NCBI GenBank assembly: GCA_973895155.1
Contig: OZ316897.1
Coordinates: 23,560,001-23,624,000 of the forward strand
Origin: Marsupella aquatica
Lineage: Eukaryota; Marchantiophyta
Reading direction: 5' to 3'
DNA length: 64,000 bases
Translations under genes and position numbers: made by a program
Shown here: in pieces, positions 21,850 to 31,962 of the stretch
How the letters are laid out: every line of letters begins with the position of its first letter
Numbering within the stretch: the first letter of the stretch is position 1
Notes under the pieces: model-generated
What the model was told of the DNA's origin: nothing
What the model saw: only the letters and a program-made list of their open reading frames with translations
The model's database searches: none

Positions 21850-23494
21850 AACTCCCCCTTGACTCTTGTCTTGGGGACTGGACTAAATGCTACCATATGG
21901 AATCCTCAGCGGGAAGTTCTAGACAATCACCAAACCAGGTCTCCCCCTAAAAACCACAAGGGTTAACTAGAACTAAGCCGTAGCCAAACAGGAATGAGTA
22001 ATCCATATACAAATAGTCACACATTGCTATATAACTCTACTTGCACTACAACTGCAAAACCTGCAAAGTAGCACGGTGTCTTGAGAAACTCTCCAAAGGA
22101 ATCACTTTGGTAAAAGCATCAGCGGGATTGAGCTTTCCATCAATCTTGACTAGCTCAAAAGTTTTATCAGACACTGCTTGCCTGATAAAATGGTACCTGA
22201 TATCAATGTGCTTCACCCTGCTATCCATCACCTGGTTAGCAGCCAAGTGAAGAGCACTCTGACTATCACAGTTTAGAGTCATTTTGCCATGCTCTAAACC
22301 CATCTCTGCGATCAACTTATCCAACCAAATTGCTTCCTTTGCTGCTGCTTCTGCTGCTCCAACATACTCTGCTTCTGTAGTAGACTGAGATATGCACTTC
22401 TGCAAGGTAGATTTCCAACTGATACATCCTCCTCCAAGAGTGTATACAAACCTAGTTGTAGACCTCCTTGTATCCAGACAACCTCCATAGTCAGAATCTA
22501 CATAGCCAACTAACGTTCTATTTGATCTGTTATCAAATAGTAATCCATAGTCCTGTGTACCCTTGAGATATCTGAGAATCCATTTCACAGCTTCCCAGTG
22601 TACCTTTCCTGGATTTGACATGAATCTGCTAACCTTGTCCATCGCTAGGGCCAAGTCAGGCCTAGTACAAGTCATCAAATACATCAGACTGCCTACTGCC
22701 TTCTCATAAGAAATCTTAGCCATCAAACCTTTCTCCACAGCATCCGTAGGAGAGAAAGCCAATGATAACTTAAAATGTGAAACTAAAGGAATACTCACTG
22801 GTTTACAGTTCTCCATGTTGAATTATGCAAGTACTTTCCTTGGATACTGGCCTTGATTCAAGCACAACTATCCAATCTCAGAGTTCCTAAAAATGTCCAT
22901 CCCTAAGATCCTCTTGGCCTTACCAAGATCCTTCATCCTGAATTCAACACTCAATTTTGCCTTGAGACTCTCAACCTCAGATTGATCTTTAGCCACAATC
23001 AGCATGTCATCCACATAAATAACCAGAATGATGAAACCAAACACATCATTCTTGACTGATTTCATATACACACAAGGATCATACACCATCCTTGTAAAAC
23101 CTTGAGCAAGCATAAAATCATCAAACCGCTTGTTCCACTGTCTGGGAGACTGCTTCAATCCATACAAGGACTTGAGCAATCTGCAAACTAAGTTCTCTTG
23201 GCCCTTCTTCATAAAGCCTAGTGGCTGTCTCATGAAGATCAACTCTTCCACGTTGCCATAGAGAAAAGCAGTAACAACATCCATCTGATCCATCACCAGA
23301 TCAAAAAACACAACAAGTTGACACAAGATCCGAATTGTGGAATACTTAGCCACCGGTGAAAAGACCTCATTGTAATCCACTCCTTTCTCCTGAGTGAATC
23401 CCTTGGCAACAAGCCTTGCCTTGTAGATCTTGTCTCCACCCTCTGAAGGATTGTCCTTCAACTTGTAAATCCACTTGCTGACCTCTTGGAAGCT
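21508..23494 (-). mobile_element. Copia LTR retrotransposon, 5'-truncated, minus strand
   Basis: The 3' LTR (21508-21849), polypurine tract (21850-21860), RNase H and reverse transcriptase are present. Integrase, protease, gag and the 5' LTR are missing. The left border falls inside the Copia fragment at 21104-21507. The right side stops within the reverse transcriptase region near 23494, where a sequence starting TGTCACACC begins. Confidence 0.8.
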
Positions 23495-23500
23495 TGTCAC
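22046..23500 (-). pseudogene. Copia reverse transcriptase - RNase H (pol 3' part)
   Basis: Minus strand. The reverse transcriptase part (23500-22868) shows KARLVAKGFTQEKGVDYNE, MDVVTAFLYGNVEE, LLKSLYGLKQSPRQWNK and the catalytic IYVDDML. The RNase H part (22816-22046) shows MYLMTCTRPDLALAM, GYVDSDYGG, STTEAEY, CDSQSALHLAAN and NPADAFTK, with the catalytic D-E-D-D residues visible. Both parts are in one frame, separated only by a TAG at 22868-22870 and a TAA near 22828, where relatives have Trp and Gln. There are no frameshifts. The 5' pol and gag are absent, so it is a dead fragment. Confidence 0.9.
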
Positions 23501-24464
23501 ACCATTTAGAGTGGTAGTAAAGTATATCGTACTATCTAGGTATAGAGGTTTTGATGTGTGCTACATGAGCACTATGTTTAGTTTGAGTTGGTGTGAGGGA
23601 TAGTTATCCCCTTGTGTTGGCTCAAAGGCCTCATCTTTCAATGTTGAGCCTTTGAGCATGAGCTTGGTGGCTATGGTGTGGCTGACCAGGTTGTGTGCAT
23701 GTAACGTGGATTCCTTGAAGCACAAGGTGCGTTGGGCTTGACATACATGTGTGATCGCGTCGGATGGGATCGTTGTTGGATTAGCATTGATCGTTGTTCG
23801 ATTTGCACTATTGAAGAAGATTACATTGAAAGATCAGCTTTGAATTCTGATGTACGGATCGTGCAAATAGAAGTTCGATTTCGTTGAGGTTTTGTTGTTG
23901 ACGATTCATGGTATCTCGGATTGGGTTTTGTTGTTGAACGGATCGCTGGTATCTCGATCTGTTACAAGTTGGTGTTGAGAAAGCTCAAGTGGATGCGGAG
24001 CTTTGAGTTGTTGAGTTGTGCGTTTGGAGTTGTGATTTGCATCGATCTACATTGCAACATTTTGGAGGACTGAATGTGCGATCGATGATCGGAAGTTACC
24101 ATCGATTGTTATGCGCGGATTGCTAAGAGTATTCGCTGCGGTTTTGTGAAGGCAAGTTGGTCGGACTTGTGATTGTTTGTGATTTTGGTTGGGGATGGTT
24201 CCAATCGGGGGTTGATAGTTGAAGTTGTATCTTGCGGATTTGAGATTCGTCAAGCTTAATGTTGACGGATAGTGCATTTCTTTGAAGAAAGCGACGTTGG
24301 ATGTTGACAAATTGTGTCCCCTACGGCGACGTAGTGCACTGCGGAGAGGTGTGAGGTGCGGTGGCGACCTAGGGCACAAGGAAAACAACAAAGTGAGTGA
24401 ACAGTGACTTTGTTCGGGAATTGCGGTGAGGTTTTCGCAGCAATAGGGTTGTGAAGGTCTTCCA
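23495..24464. other. Putative LTR/leader of the Ty3-type remnant; no gene seen
   Basis: It begins TGTCACACC, a common Ty3 LTR start, but no matching 3' copy is in the window. TGGTATCTCG occurs at about 23909 and 23949, only partly like the usual tRNA-Met primer site. No coding region is supported. Confidence 0.3.
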
Positions 24465-24941
24465 CGGAACACTGTTCCGTTGAGAGGGCATATTGGAGAT
24501 TGGTTGACTGCGGTGTACCATTCCGTCGTGGTAGTTTTGGGAAGATTGGTCTTCCACGGAACACTATTCCGTCGTGAATGCATATTGGAGAATGATCGGG
24601 TACAGATTACCATTTTGTTGTGATAATTTTGGGAAGATTGGTCTTCCACGGAATATTGTTCCGTCATGGGTGCATATTGAAGATTGGTCTGCCCCATTAC
24701 ACGTCTCGTCTGCATTGTGAAGAAGGGTTGGTTGCGGAACATTGTCCCGCAACTAGGCAGCTCACGGAACACTATTCCGCCAATTAGCTTGGCTATTGGT
24801 GATGGAGGGTTGCGGAACACTGTCCCGCAACTAAGCAGTTTACAGAACACCATTCCGTCAATTGTCTTGGAGATTGGTGGTGGTGCATTACGGAACACCG
24901 TTCCGCGATTGAGTGATGGGTATCCACGGAACACCATTTCG
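24465..24941. repeat. Cluster of nine CGGAAC..TTCCG palindromes
   Basis: Hairpins lie at 24465-24479, 24557-24571, 24649-24663, 24731-24753, 24765-24779, 24809-24831, 24843-24857, 24891-24905 and 24927-24941. Most are CGGAACACnnTTCCG with a 5-base loop. Two are longer (GTTGCGG..CCGCAAC) and two are imperfect. The first three are 92 bp apart within a ~92-bp repeat. The long minus-strand open frame across this block (24047-24937) is a by-product of the repeats. Confidence 0.75.
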
Positions 24942-25775
24942 CCAATCGGTTGATTATTGATAGTGGTGAGTTGATGGTGACCATTTAGGGAAAATTGGTC
25001 ATCACGGAGTCCTCTGGTGATACGGGGCTACCCGAGGGACGACGGTCTAGTTTCACTTGGAGTGGAGTGCAATTTCGGCCGACGATATTGTTAGTGGTTA
25101 CAAGTGGGGTTTCAGATAGTGATTCTAACGAGGACTTAGTAGCCAATTCTCCTCAACATCAAGTGACTGTGCCATTGTTGTGGGATATGGAAGAGATGTA
25201 TGGGGCCACGAAAGGACCGAGGAGATACTCTGGTGCAGTTGGCACGATTGATTTGGATGATTTCATCCAAGAGTTTGATACGTGGTGTGATATGCAGACA
25301 ATGCGTAATGCCACATTGTTCACACCTTTCATGGTTTGGAAAGGGTTGTTTCAACATTTGGAGGGGCCACCCATGGATGACTACCATGAGTTTCGAAAGG
25401 CTCATTTAGTGGATATTGTGACGCTGCCGGTACGGCGGTTAATGAGTGATTCGGTCTAACTGCGCTCGGCATGCACGTTAGGAGTGTCTTAGGCCGCTAT
25501 TATTAGCATAACGACAGTATTTAGGTAATCATTATGGGTAGGATATCATTAGGCAATAAGGGGGAATTCAGGTTCGGACTGGCGGCTGGTCGCTATTCGC
25601 ACACCCAGGTTACGAGCATGGAGGGGCCCCTCCCTCGGGTCCGTATAACAAACTTACGGAAGCGGCCACTGACACGCGCTGACTCAGACCGGCGGAGTGG
25701 CCGGCACACCACAAGCGTGAGCGGTTCAGCCTATGGGCGTCGAGGAGACGTTGGGGGATCGACAAGCCCTCAAGG

Positions 25776-25784
25776 TATAAAAGG
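25776..25784 (+). promoter_or_regulatory. TATA box of copy 2 (TATAAAAGG)
   Basis: A canonical plant TATA box lies 108 bp upstream of the ATG at 25884. Transcription would start near 25805-25812 (inference). If this element is an LTR, this marks its U3/R boundary. Confidence 0.6.
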
Positions 25785-25883
25785 GGAGCCAACCCTTTGT
25801 AGTGCACCAGTCCATCAGTCCACGCGCCAGCTTCGACCCTAGCTCTCTCGTTCGCTCTAAGTCGCCACTACTATCTCCTCTGA

Positions 25884-28520
25884 ATGTCGCACACGATCCT
25901 CTCCAGCTCGGCCATTTGATTTTGGACGCAGTTCCTATCTACCGGAAGGCACTTGGCCGACTCATTGAAACACGCCAACCCACGCCGATACGAAATCGAA
26001 CGCGAGTACGAGAGAGCCATCCGCCTAGCAGGACGACACCACTACATCCTTAACTTTGACTACCCGTCTCAGAGCGAGCTTTATCGACCAGCAGAGATAT
26101 CCGGGTACTTCTTCAATGGAGACAAATATATCGGGTTCTGGGAAGCATTGCTTCGGCTTCTGGACGAGGTCTTCAATATCCCGGGTATGATCGACTTGCA
26201 ACGACATCACTTTGACCACATCCCTGCTCAGGTTCGGGCTATCATCAACAGCGAGTCCAGCACTACCCGTTCGACAAGGTCATCTGCACTCGCTTCGGAA
26301 AACTTCTACCAGCACCTATAGAGCTTCATAGGAACTCGGCCAGCAACCAACATGACCAACTCAGTTGTACCCGTACCCGTACCTATACAACCTCAGGCTC
26401 AGCTTCAGCTTCAGCCTCAGCCGCGGCCTAGCCAAACCCCACCACCGATCGCCCAGCCAGCACAAGTACGCTCCGTCATCAACGCTGTGGATCTTAGCGA
26501 TGATGACGAGGCTACCCTACCCTTGACCAGGCGGCCCAGAGGAACAAGCGCTCAGGGGGCCGACACTATATCGTCCCCACCCCCTGCTCTGACCCCAGGA
26601 GCAGCCCCGGCAGACAACATGGTGACCGTGGCCGACCCGGGCCCGTTAATAACGGCAGTGGCACTACCCAGGCCCGATCGGGAGGATGGGGAGGTGTCAC
26701 CTTCCCCGAGCCAGTCACGGGGGAAGAAGAGGAAGGAATCCGCCACTGCATCCGGGTTACCGTTGGCCACGGTAGCCGTGGCCAAGGTGACGATGCACCG
26801 CATGGGGGAAAACGTTCACAAAAACATCCTCCATCACAAGCATGCGGTGTACCTGAAGACTCAGGGATTCGAGCACCTCGCCTCCCTCCCCTGGAACACT
26901 TGCAGGTACTACGGGGAGGACATGACGGAGTTTGTCAGGAATTATGACGACGCGCATCAACATATTCGGCTGCGGGGAAGGAGTATGTCCCTCACGGAAG
27001 AACGGCTCAGGATGATCTTCGGGTTACCCGAAGGTGACCATCGAGTTGAATCACGGGCTCCCGAGGGCAAGGGAGCCAAGTACCAATCTTCAAGTTTTCC
27101 CTCAGAGGGAGCAGTGGACAACGGGTTCGTGATGAAGACCTGCCTCATCCCCGAGATAGCTGAGCGACTGGAGTTCTAGAGGTACGCCCTCCACATGATG
27201 GAACCCCGGGGGGAGATCTTCGCCGCCCAGGTTATCCAGGTCGAGAACTATCGACCTAGGAGGTGGGCGTCGTACTTCGCTAAGAAATTCCATGAAGAGA
27301 TGGAGCGGCGAAGGAAGACGCTGTACATTGGCGGGAAGGCGTATTTCGCTAGCCACATCGAGATCATTCTTGAGTGGTACGCCCGGTTTGATCGACGAAG
27401 TCTTCCCCGTGTCAACGTTACAAAGCTGGTCCTAGCTAGGTGGGTTTTCCCGGCCTTGGAGAGACGGCCACAACCCGAGGCCCGAAGTCCAGCGGACACG
27501 CCAGCTTCACCCACCCCACCTCCATAAGTAGTTGTAGTCGTAACCGAAGAGGTACCGGATGGGTTGGTTGTCGCAACCGTTGATGCGACCCAACAAGCCG
27601 GGCTAAGTACAGAAGTCGGTACGACGGAGGTCTTACCAGAGCCAGGGTCTCCCAAAGACCCACCGGTGGCTATTCCGGAGAACCGGACATTGCTGCAGGA
27701 GGACACTCCAGCCCCTTCCAACGTTACGTCCCCAAGGCTGGACGTCATTGCCCCGGCCCCCGCGCGTGTTGATGTCTGCCCGTGCCCAACTCTGGACAGG
27801 CACAACCTGGACCACCCGGAACTCTTTGTACCGGGTACATTTCTGAACGGGCTTCTGGGAGATTTCTCTCATCAAATTGCCCAGGATACCGGGGAGTTCA
27901 TGGCCCGGAAGGTAGCCTGTTTCTTCAATCAGGAGTTGGTTGCCGCAATAAAGGCAGGTCGGGCCCAGTCAGAGGCCCTTCAGAGGATAGAGTGGTACCG
28001 GGTGGAGTCAGTGTACCTAAAGAACGAAGTTGCGGCTCAAGAGGCTGAGCTTCTGCAACTACGACCCAAGGTTGCAGCCGCCGATGAGTTGTTAGCAAAG
28101 GCGCACGCTCTTACCGCCCTAGCCGAACAGGCCAAAGCTGGGAACGAGGCCGAGATTACACGACTCCGGAACCAGATTGATAGTTTGAAGAATCAAACTG
28201 TCACTTGGCAGAAAGACCTGGAGGAGGCCGAGGAACGGGCCCAACGGGACACGGCGGAGATAGCCATGCTGCAGGCCGAGGTGGTGCGGCTCCAAACCGA
28301 GGCCGAGAAGCAGGACCAGCTAGCGGGTAAACTGACAAGTGACGCCTAGCAGCTGGAGGAGGCTTGTCAGGAGGCAGCAGAGGAGACGGATGCGGCGAGG
28401 CGAGAGAACGAATCTCTGCTGGACCAGGTCCAGCTCCTCAAGGCGGACAATGACAGGCTTCGAAGGCAGCGGGATGGCCGCTCCCATTCGGGCGGCTCTA
28501 GCAAGCGTGCCAGGCATTAG
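25884..28520 (+). pseudogene. PMD-like/coiled-coil protein, copy 2: one frame with five stops and no frameshift
   Basis: From ATG 25884 a single frame runs to TAG 28518-28520 (about 878 codons), broken by TGA 25917, TAG 26319, TAG 27177, TAA 27525 and TAG 28347. All these lie in the same phase, with no indel. The parts, in order, are: an N-terminal helical head (YEIEREYERAIRLAGRHHYI); a Pro/Gln linker; a PMD-like domain (FEHLASLPW, then SLTEERLRMIFGLPEGD) that runs past one stop into RRWASYFAKKFHEEME; a Pro/Thr linker; and a coiled coil (about 27900-28480) ending HSGGSSKRARH. This is the same order as in the intact protein at 3109-6762, with low sequence identity. The C-terminus resembles that of the fragment at 31711-31962 (ESSAKRSRNRG). 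Confidence 0.7.
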
Positions 28521-28861
28521 CAGCGGAGTAGGAATAGATTAGGATTAGGACTGGCTTAGTCAGGCTCTTGGGACAGGCACCTGCCTTAGGTATAGCAGCG
28601 CTGCCGTGCTGTCCAGCCTGCGTAGATTAGGATTTTCTAATAAGACACAGCCGTTTTCCGGCCTGACTGTCAGCTTAGTTAGGACCTTAGTCAGCGAATC
28701 TTCGGCGAGAGGACACCCCGTCCCTCGTCCCTTAGTATTTAGTGCACCACTCGGAAGAGGCAGGGGGGGTTTTTAGTTGCAAAGTTGGGCGTCCGCGGTA
28801 TGTGCGGGGAGTCCCGACCTCTGGGAATGAAAGAGTACCAAGGGGAGGGGGTAGGACTAAG

Positions 28862-28891
28862 CTCGCCGGGCGAGTGCGGAGCCGGGCTCCG
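28862..28891 (+). other. Two tandem hairpins in the tail of copy 2
   Basis: Hairpin 1 is CTCGC-CGG-GCGAG (28862-28874). Hairpin 2 is CGGAGC-CGG-GCTCCG (28877-28891). The spacer is 2 nt. The same pair with compensatory changes is at 32187-32216. Hairpin 2 also matches 7085-7097. They lie about 340 bp after the stop codon. Confidence 0.65.
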
Positions 28892-29232
28892 TTGTAGTGT
28901 GCACCCTCGGCCTTGAACCTGTTCATTCCGGGGCTGTCGGGTCAACTAAGTGTACGCATATGTTCCCTTTGTAGTAAAATCCTTTCCCATCATTTTCCTT
29001 CGTGTAAATCGAGATTGTATGCATGTGCGCGTGTATGTGTGTGGGTTTCTCGTATATGGGTGGCAGCGCCAGGCCGAACGCACTACCCGAGACGTGCACA
29101 AGGTGCAGCCTGCGGGTAAGTGGTTGCGAGCACGGGTTGAGGACCTGTATCATCGAATCCGGATCGAAGGCGGACCGCACGAAGGCTTAGAAGCCCTTAA
29201 GCCGGGGTCGATCCTGCTATCGACTAAGGTAC

Positions 29233-29248
29233 ATTCCGGCGGCGGAAC
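29233..29248 (+). other. Conserved tail hairpin ATTCCG-gcgg-CGGAAC, copy 2
   Basis: Same block as at 7413-7428, with one terminal pair lost. It is followed by AAACCATACCTA and lies 169 bp before the element end. Confidence 0.55.
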
Positions 29249-30420
29249 ACAAACCATACCTAGGAGGTGTCCGTATTTAGCAGTATGCGCACTTAGCGCT
29301 AGTTTATGAGAATAAGGTGCATTACGTGCTTCCCTTCCTGCCCGAACCCTCAGATTTACGAGGGATGTGCCCGTCTAAGCTGAAGTCTGAGTTAAGGCCG
29401 CAGCCGATGACATGACAGATATTGAGGCATGGAGACAGCATTGGTCACCAAATCATATGTCCATCACTTATGGCACAAGTGCGGTTTCCCAACCCATTGC
29501 TACAGCTGCGGCTTCTTCTAGCAGCACTAGCCAGAGTGGCACTCCATCAGCATCCACCGCTACTCCTACCGGTGTGATTGTGGCTGGGAGTGGAGCTGCG
29601 CCAACATTTAACCCTGTGATGAAGTTCTTTGAAGTATTGAAGCAGAACTACCAGGGTGTGAGAACCGATAAGTTGAAGGGTCTTCAGGAGTTCCAGCGCA
29701 AGACTGGAGAGAGCCTACGTGAGGCATACACTCGTATGCGAAGGTTGATTACGGTCACACAAGGAGTGACAGAGGCCCAAGCGGTCCAATTTTGGTATGC
29801 AATTCTAGATAGGGAGTTGCGTTGTAGAGTGAGAGATGCCACTCTACTGAGGGATTCAGATCCCACATTGGCTATAGTTTTTGCACTTGCTGAGCGCTTT
29901 GAGCTCAATATGGTGAATGAGAAGGTGGTGACTTCCGGATTTGCCAAGGAAGCACCAAAGGTTGCATCAACGCCCACACCGCAACCTACTGCACGTAAGA
30001 GCCAGAGAGAGAAGCCTACAACATGGGAATCTACTAGTCAAAGACCTATGCCTTCTTATGCTAGACAACAGTCAGGATGTTGGACTTGTGGTGGGGATCA
30101 TGCACAAAGATATTGCCCGGATAATAGGGGGCAAGGAGGGGCATCTACACCTGATCAACGACAGTGTGATCATTGTGGAGTTTCTGGACACACCAAAGAT
30201 AGGTGTTTTGTACTTCATCCTGAACTACGATAGGGAGGACCACATGCGTATGATCAGGGAAGAGGAGGTAGAGGTGGTGGACGTGGTCGAGGCATGCCAC
30301 ATGCAGGGAGGTGATGTTGCTCCTATCATTACCACAGATCCTAAGGATGCAAAGATTGCTCAATTGGAGCAACAACTAGCTGCAATGGCTAGTTCTCAAG
30401 TTAGACCTACTGCTAGTGAT

Positions 30421-31036
30421 GGGGCTTCTACATCCTATGGAGCTTCAATCTCTTATGGAGTTGATGGAGATCTTGCCATCATGGGATTTATGTGTGGCAC
30501 TGCGCATGTTGATGCATCAGCAGCTTTGACTCGAGGAGCAGTTAAAGCCCTTGAGCCACAAGGAGCAGTGGTAGAGTTGGATCCTCAGAGAGGGGATATT
30601 CGTCGTCAAACAAAGCTTCCCCAATCGTTTACATTGTTAGAGGTAGTTCAAACTACCTCTATGAATCCGGTTCGGACTAACCCAGGTGGAAGTAAGTTGG
30701 CGGATTCAAGTGATGTTGTGACAGGGATGACAAGTACCCTGTTGGGGGCGGCCACTACTATAGTGCGCACACCATTATTTTCAGCTACGGATATGTTGAC
30801 ATTGGGAGTTAGTCCAGCAGAGGTGTTCAGATTGGCGGCCACATTATGCGAGGACACTCCAACTGTTGCTTTGCGTGCAAAAGCAACGCCCAATTCTGAA
30901 GCAGTGGAGTTGAATCCACCTATTGCCAGTAATGAAACATGGCATGCAGTAGCGGCAAGGTTGATAGATTTACCAGCGCGCCCTGCTTATGAGAGGACTA
31001 GGTTTAAACCTAGTGTCATATCATTGGATAATCGGA
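30421..31036 (+). pseudogene. Ty3-type gag/pre-protease region, open but pol-less
   Basis: The frame stays open from about 30320 to 31056 after the frameshift near 30310. It reads SYGVDGDLAIMGF, LPQSFTLLEVVQ and ARLIDLPARPAYERTRFKPS. It is Ala/Thr/Ser-rich, with no aspartic protease triad seen. It is probably the gag-pol linker of the same element, truncated where the TTTAGGG repeats begin. Confidence 0.45.
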
Positions 31037-31037
31037 G

Positions 31038-31077
31038 TTTAGGGTTTAGGGTTTAGAGTTTAGGGTTTAGGGTTTAG
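31038..31077 (+). repeat. Interstitial telomere-like repeat, six TTTAGGG units
   Basis: Six near-perfect TTTAGGG units (one is TTTAGAG) sit exactly where the gag frame of the Ty3 remnant breaks off. Plant-type telomere sequence at a truncation point is consistent with capture of telomeric DNA during break repair (inference). Confidence 0.9.
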
Positions 31078-31707
31078 AACACAGGAAGTAAAATTGCTTT
31101 TGTGCAAATCTTTTGAGTTGTGATGATAGATTCCTTTTTGGTGATTCATTACAATCTCTTGAGTTCTTAAAGTTAACTCGTTGAGTTTGTGTCTCATTGA
31201 AATTGATGGATTTTCTTTCGTTTTGCTCAGTACCATCTAAATGTTGAAGTAGCTACCTTTTAGATCTTATCTGAGTACTACTTAGAAAGAAAGGATAAGA
31301 CATGTTGAAGGCATTTTAAAAGGTACTCTAGTAAGCATTTTAGATCTGAAAAGCAATATGGATTTAAATCCTTAAGTCTTTTCATTTTGACTTATGCCTA
31401 AGGAGCAACCTTGGTCAATTCCAGACTCCCTTAGCATACTTTGAGATTATTTTCCTTGTGTTTTGTTAATCATTCCCTTTTCATTAATTTATGTTTATCT
31501 GATGCTGAGTTATCATTGAAAACCACTCACCGCTGTGGAGCGATCTTCAAAATACCTTATTAAAGTAATCAAACTTGATTACTATGTGTGGAAAACATCT
31601 TTAGTTCTTTATTATTGTTTAAATTTATCAAACCAACCCCATCTTGTTCTTTACGGGAACGAATACCGAGTTTGAAGACCTTTAAGTGTGTTTTTGGTTC
31701 TTCATAG
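31078..31707. other. AT-rich retroelement-like sequence, no gene seen
   Basis: No coding region is seen. CTTTACGGGAACGAATACCGA near 31650 looks like an LTR segment, but no partner is in the window. It ends in a pyrimidine-rich TTGGTTCTTCATAG directly before the coiled-coil fragment of copy 3. Confidence 0.3.
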
Positions 31708-31710
31708 CAA

Positions 31711-31962
31711 ACTACAACAGCTGAGTTAGCCGAGGTGAAAGATGGCCATGTGGCACAAATTCTCCAGATGGAGTACAAGGCCACGCAGCTGAGGGATGAG
31801 TTCTTGGAAACTGCAGCCGAAGTAGAGACCGCACAAGCAAGCGTTGCGGAATTGGAGGAGCAGGTGGCAATCTTGCAGAGGGATCGTGACCGTTACAAGG
31901 AACGGGCACGATGTGCGTCTGGCTATGAGAGCTCGGCAAAACGGTCCCGCAATAGGGGGTAG
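31711..31962 (+). pseudogene. Coiled-coil C-terminus of the PMD-like protein, copy 3
   Basis: An open frame of about 83 codons runs to TAG: heptads such as MEYKATQLRDEFLETAAEVE and VAELEEQVAILQRDRDRYKE, then a basic end ESSAKRSRNRG. This is the same type of C-terminus as in copy 2 (GGSSKRARH). The upstream domains are absent, so it is a fragment. Confidence 0.6.

Larger units (their letters stand above)
25417..29417 (+). mobile_element. PMD/coiled-coil element, copy 2 (4001 bp, TG..CA ends, 5-bp duplication)
   Basis: It is flanked by GATAT at 25412-25416 and 29418-29422, begins TGTGACGCTGCC and ends GATGACATGACA. Removing one duplication and the insert re-joins the surrounding gag frame, which fixes the borders. 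No internal LTR-like direct repeat was seen. It contains a TATA box (25776), a long decayed frame (25884-28520) and a tail with two tandem hairpins (28862-28891) and the ATTCCG hairpin (29233). Start sequence, layout and tail signals match copy 1 at 2994-7683. The terminal ~38 bases show a weak inverted resemblance. Confidence 0.8.
24995..30420 (+). pseudogene. Ty3-type gag with two zinc knuckles, split by a 4-kb insertion
   Basis: The first part (to 25411) includes YSGAVGTIDLDDFIQEFDTW and LFQHLEGPPMDDYHEF, a capsid-like start. After the insertion it resumes at 29423 with EAWRQHW, then the retrotransposon gag core (MKFFEVLKQNYQGVRTDKLK; LQEFQRKTGESLREAYTRM). Two CCHC knuckles follow: CWTCGGDHAQRYC at 30078-30116 (CX2CX3HX4C) and CDHCGVSGHTKDRC at 30165-30206 (CX2CX4HX4C). 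The frame then meets TAG at 30231-30233, an Arg/Gly-rich tail, a frameshift near 30310, and continues as IAQLEQQLAAMAS. The protein would coat the element's RNA. No protease or reverse transcriptase follows. Confidence 0.8.
23495..31036 (+). mobile_element. Ty3-type retroelement remnant (leader and gag), hosting copy 2 of the PMD element
   Basis: A possible LTR start TGTCACACC lies at 23495. A long non-coding leader with a hairpin cluster (24465-24941) leads to a gag frame (about 24995-25411, resuming at 29423). Pol is missing: the frame runs into telomere-like repeats at 31038. The gag is interrupted by the insertion 25417-29417. The LTR start and primer site are not confirmed, so the left limit is tentative. 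Confidence 0.5.

Noticed and set aside
24047-24937. 296-aa minus-strand open frame rich in FRN/VFRG repeats
   Set aside because: It is a translation of the palindrome cluster in the Ty3 leader. The opposite strand leads into gag and there is no conserved domain.
25884-28520. Functional stop-codon recoding or RNA editing of the five stops
   Set aside because: Possible, but unsupported. C-to-T decay at methylated sites explains all five, and the intact relative at 3109-6762 has no stops.
29941-30300. First ~100 residues of the plus-strand frame 29941-31056
   Set aside because: This stretch overlaps the zinc-knuckle gag in another phase. Only the part after the frameshift near 30310 continues gag.
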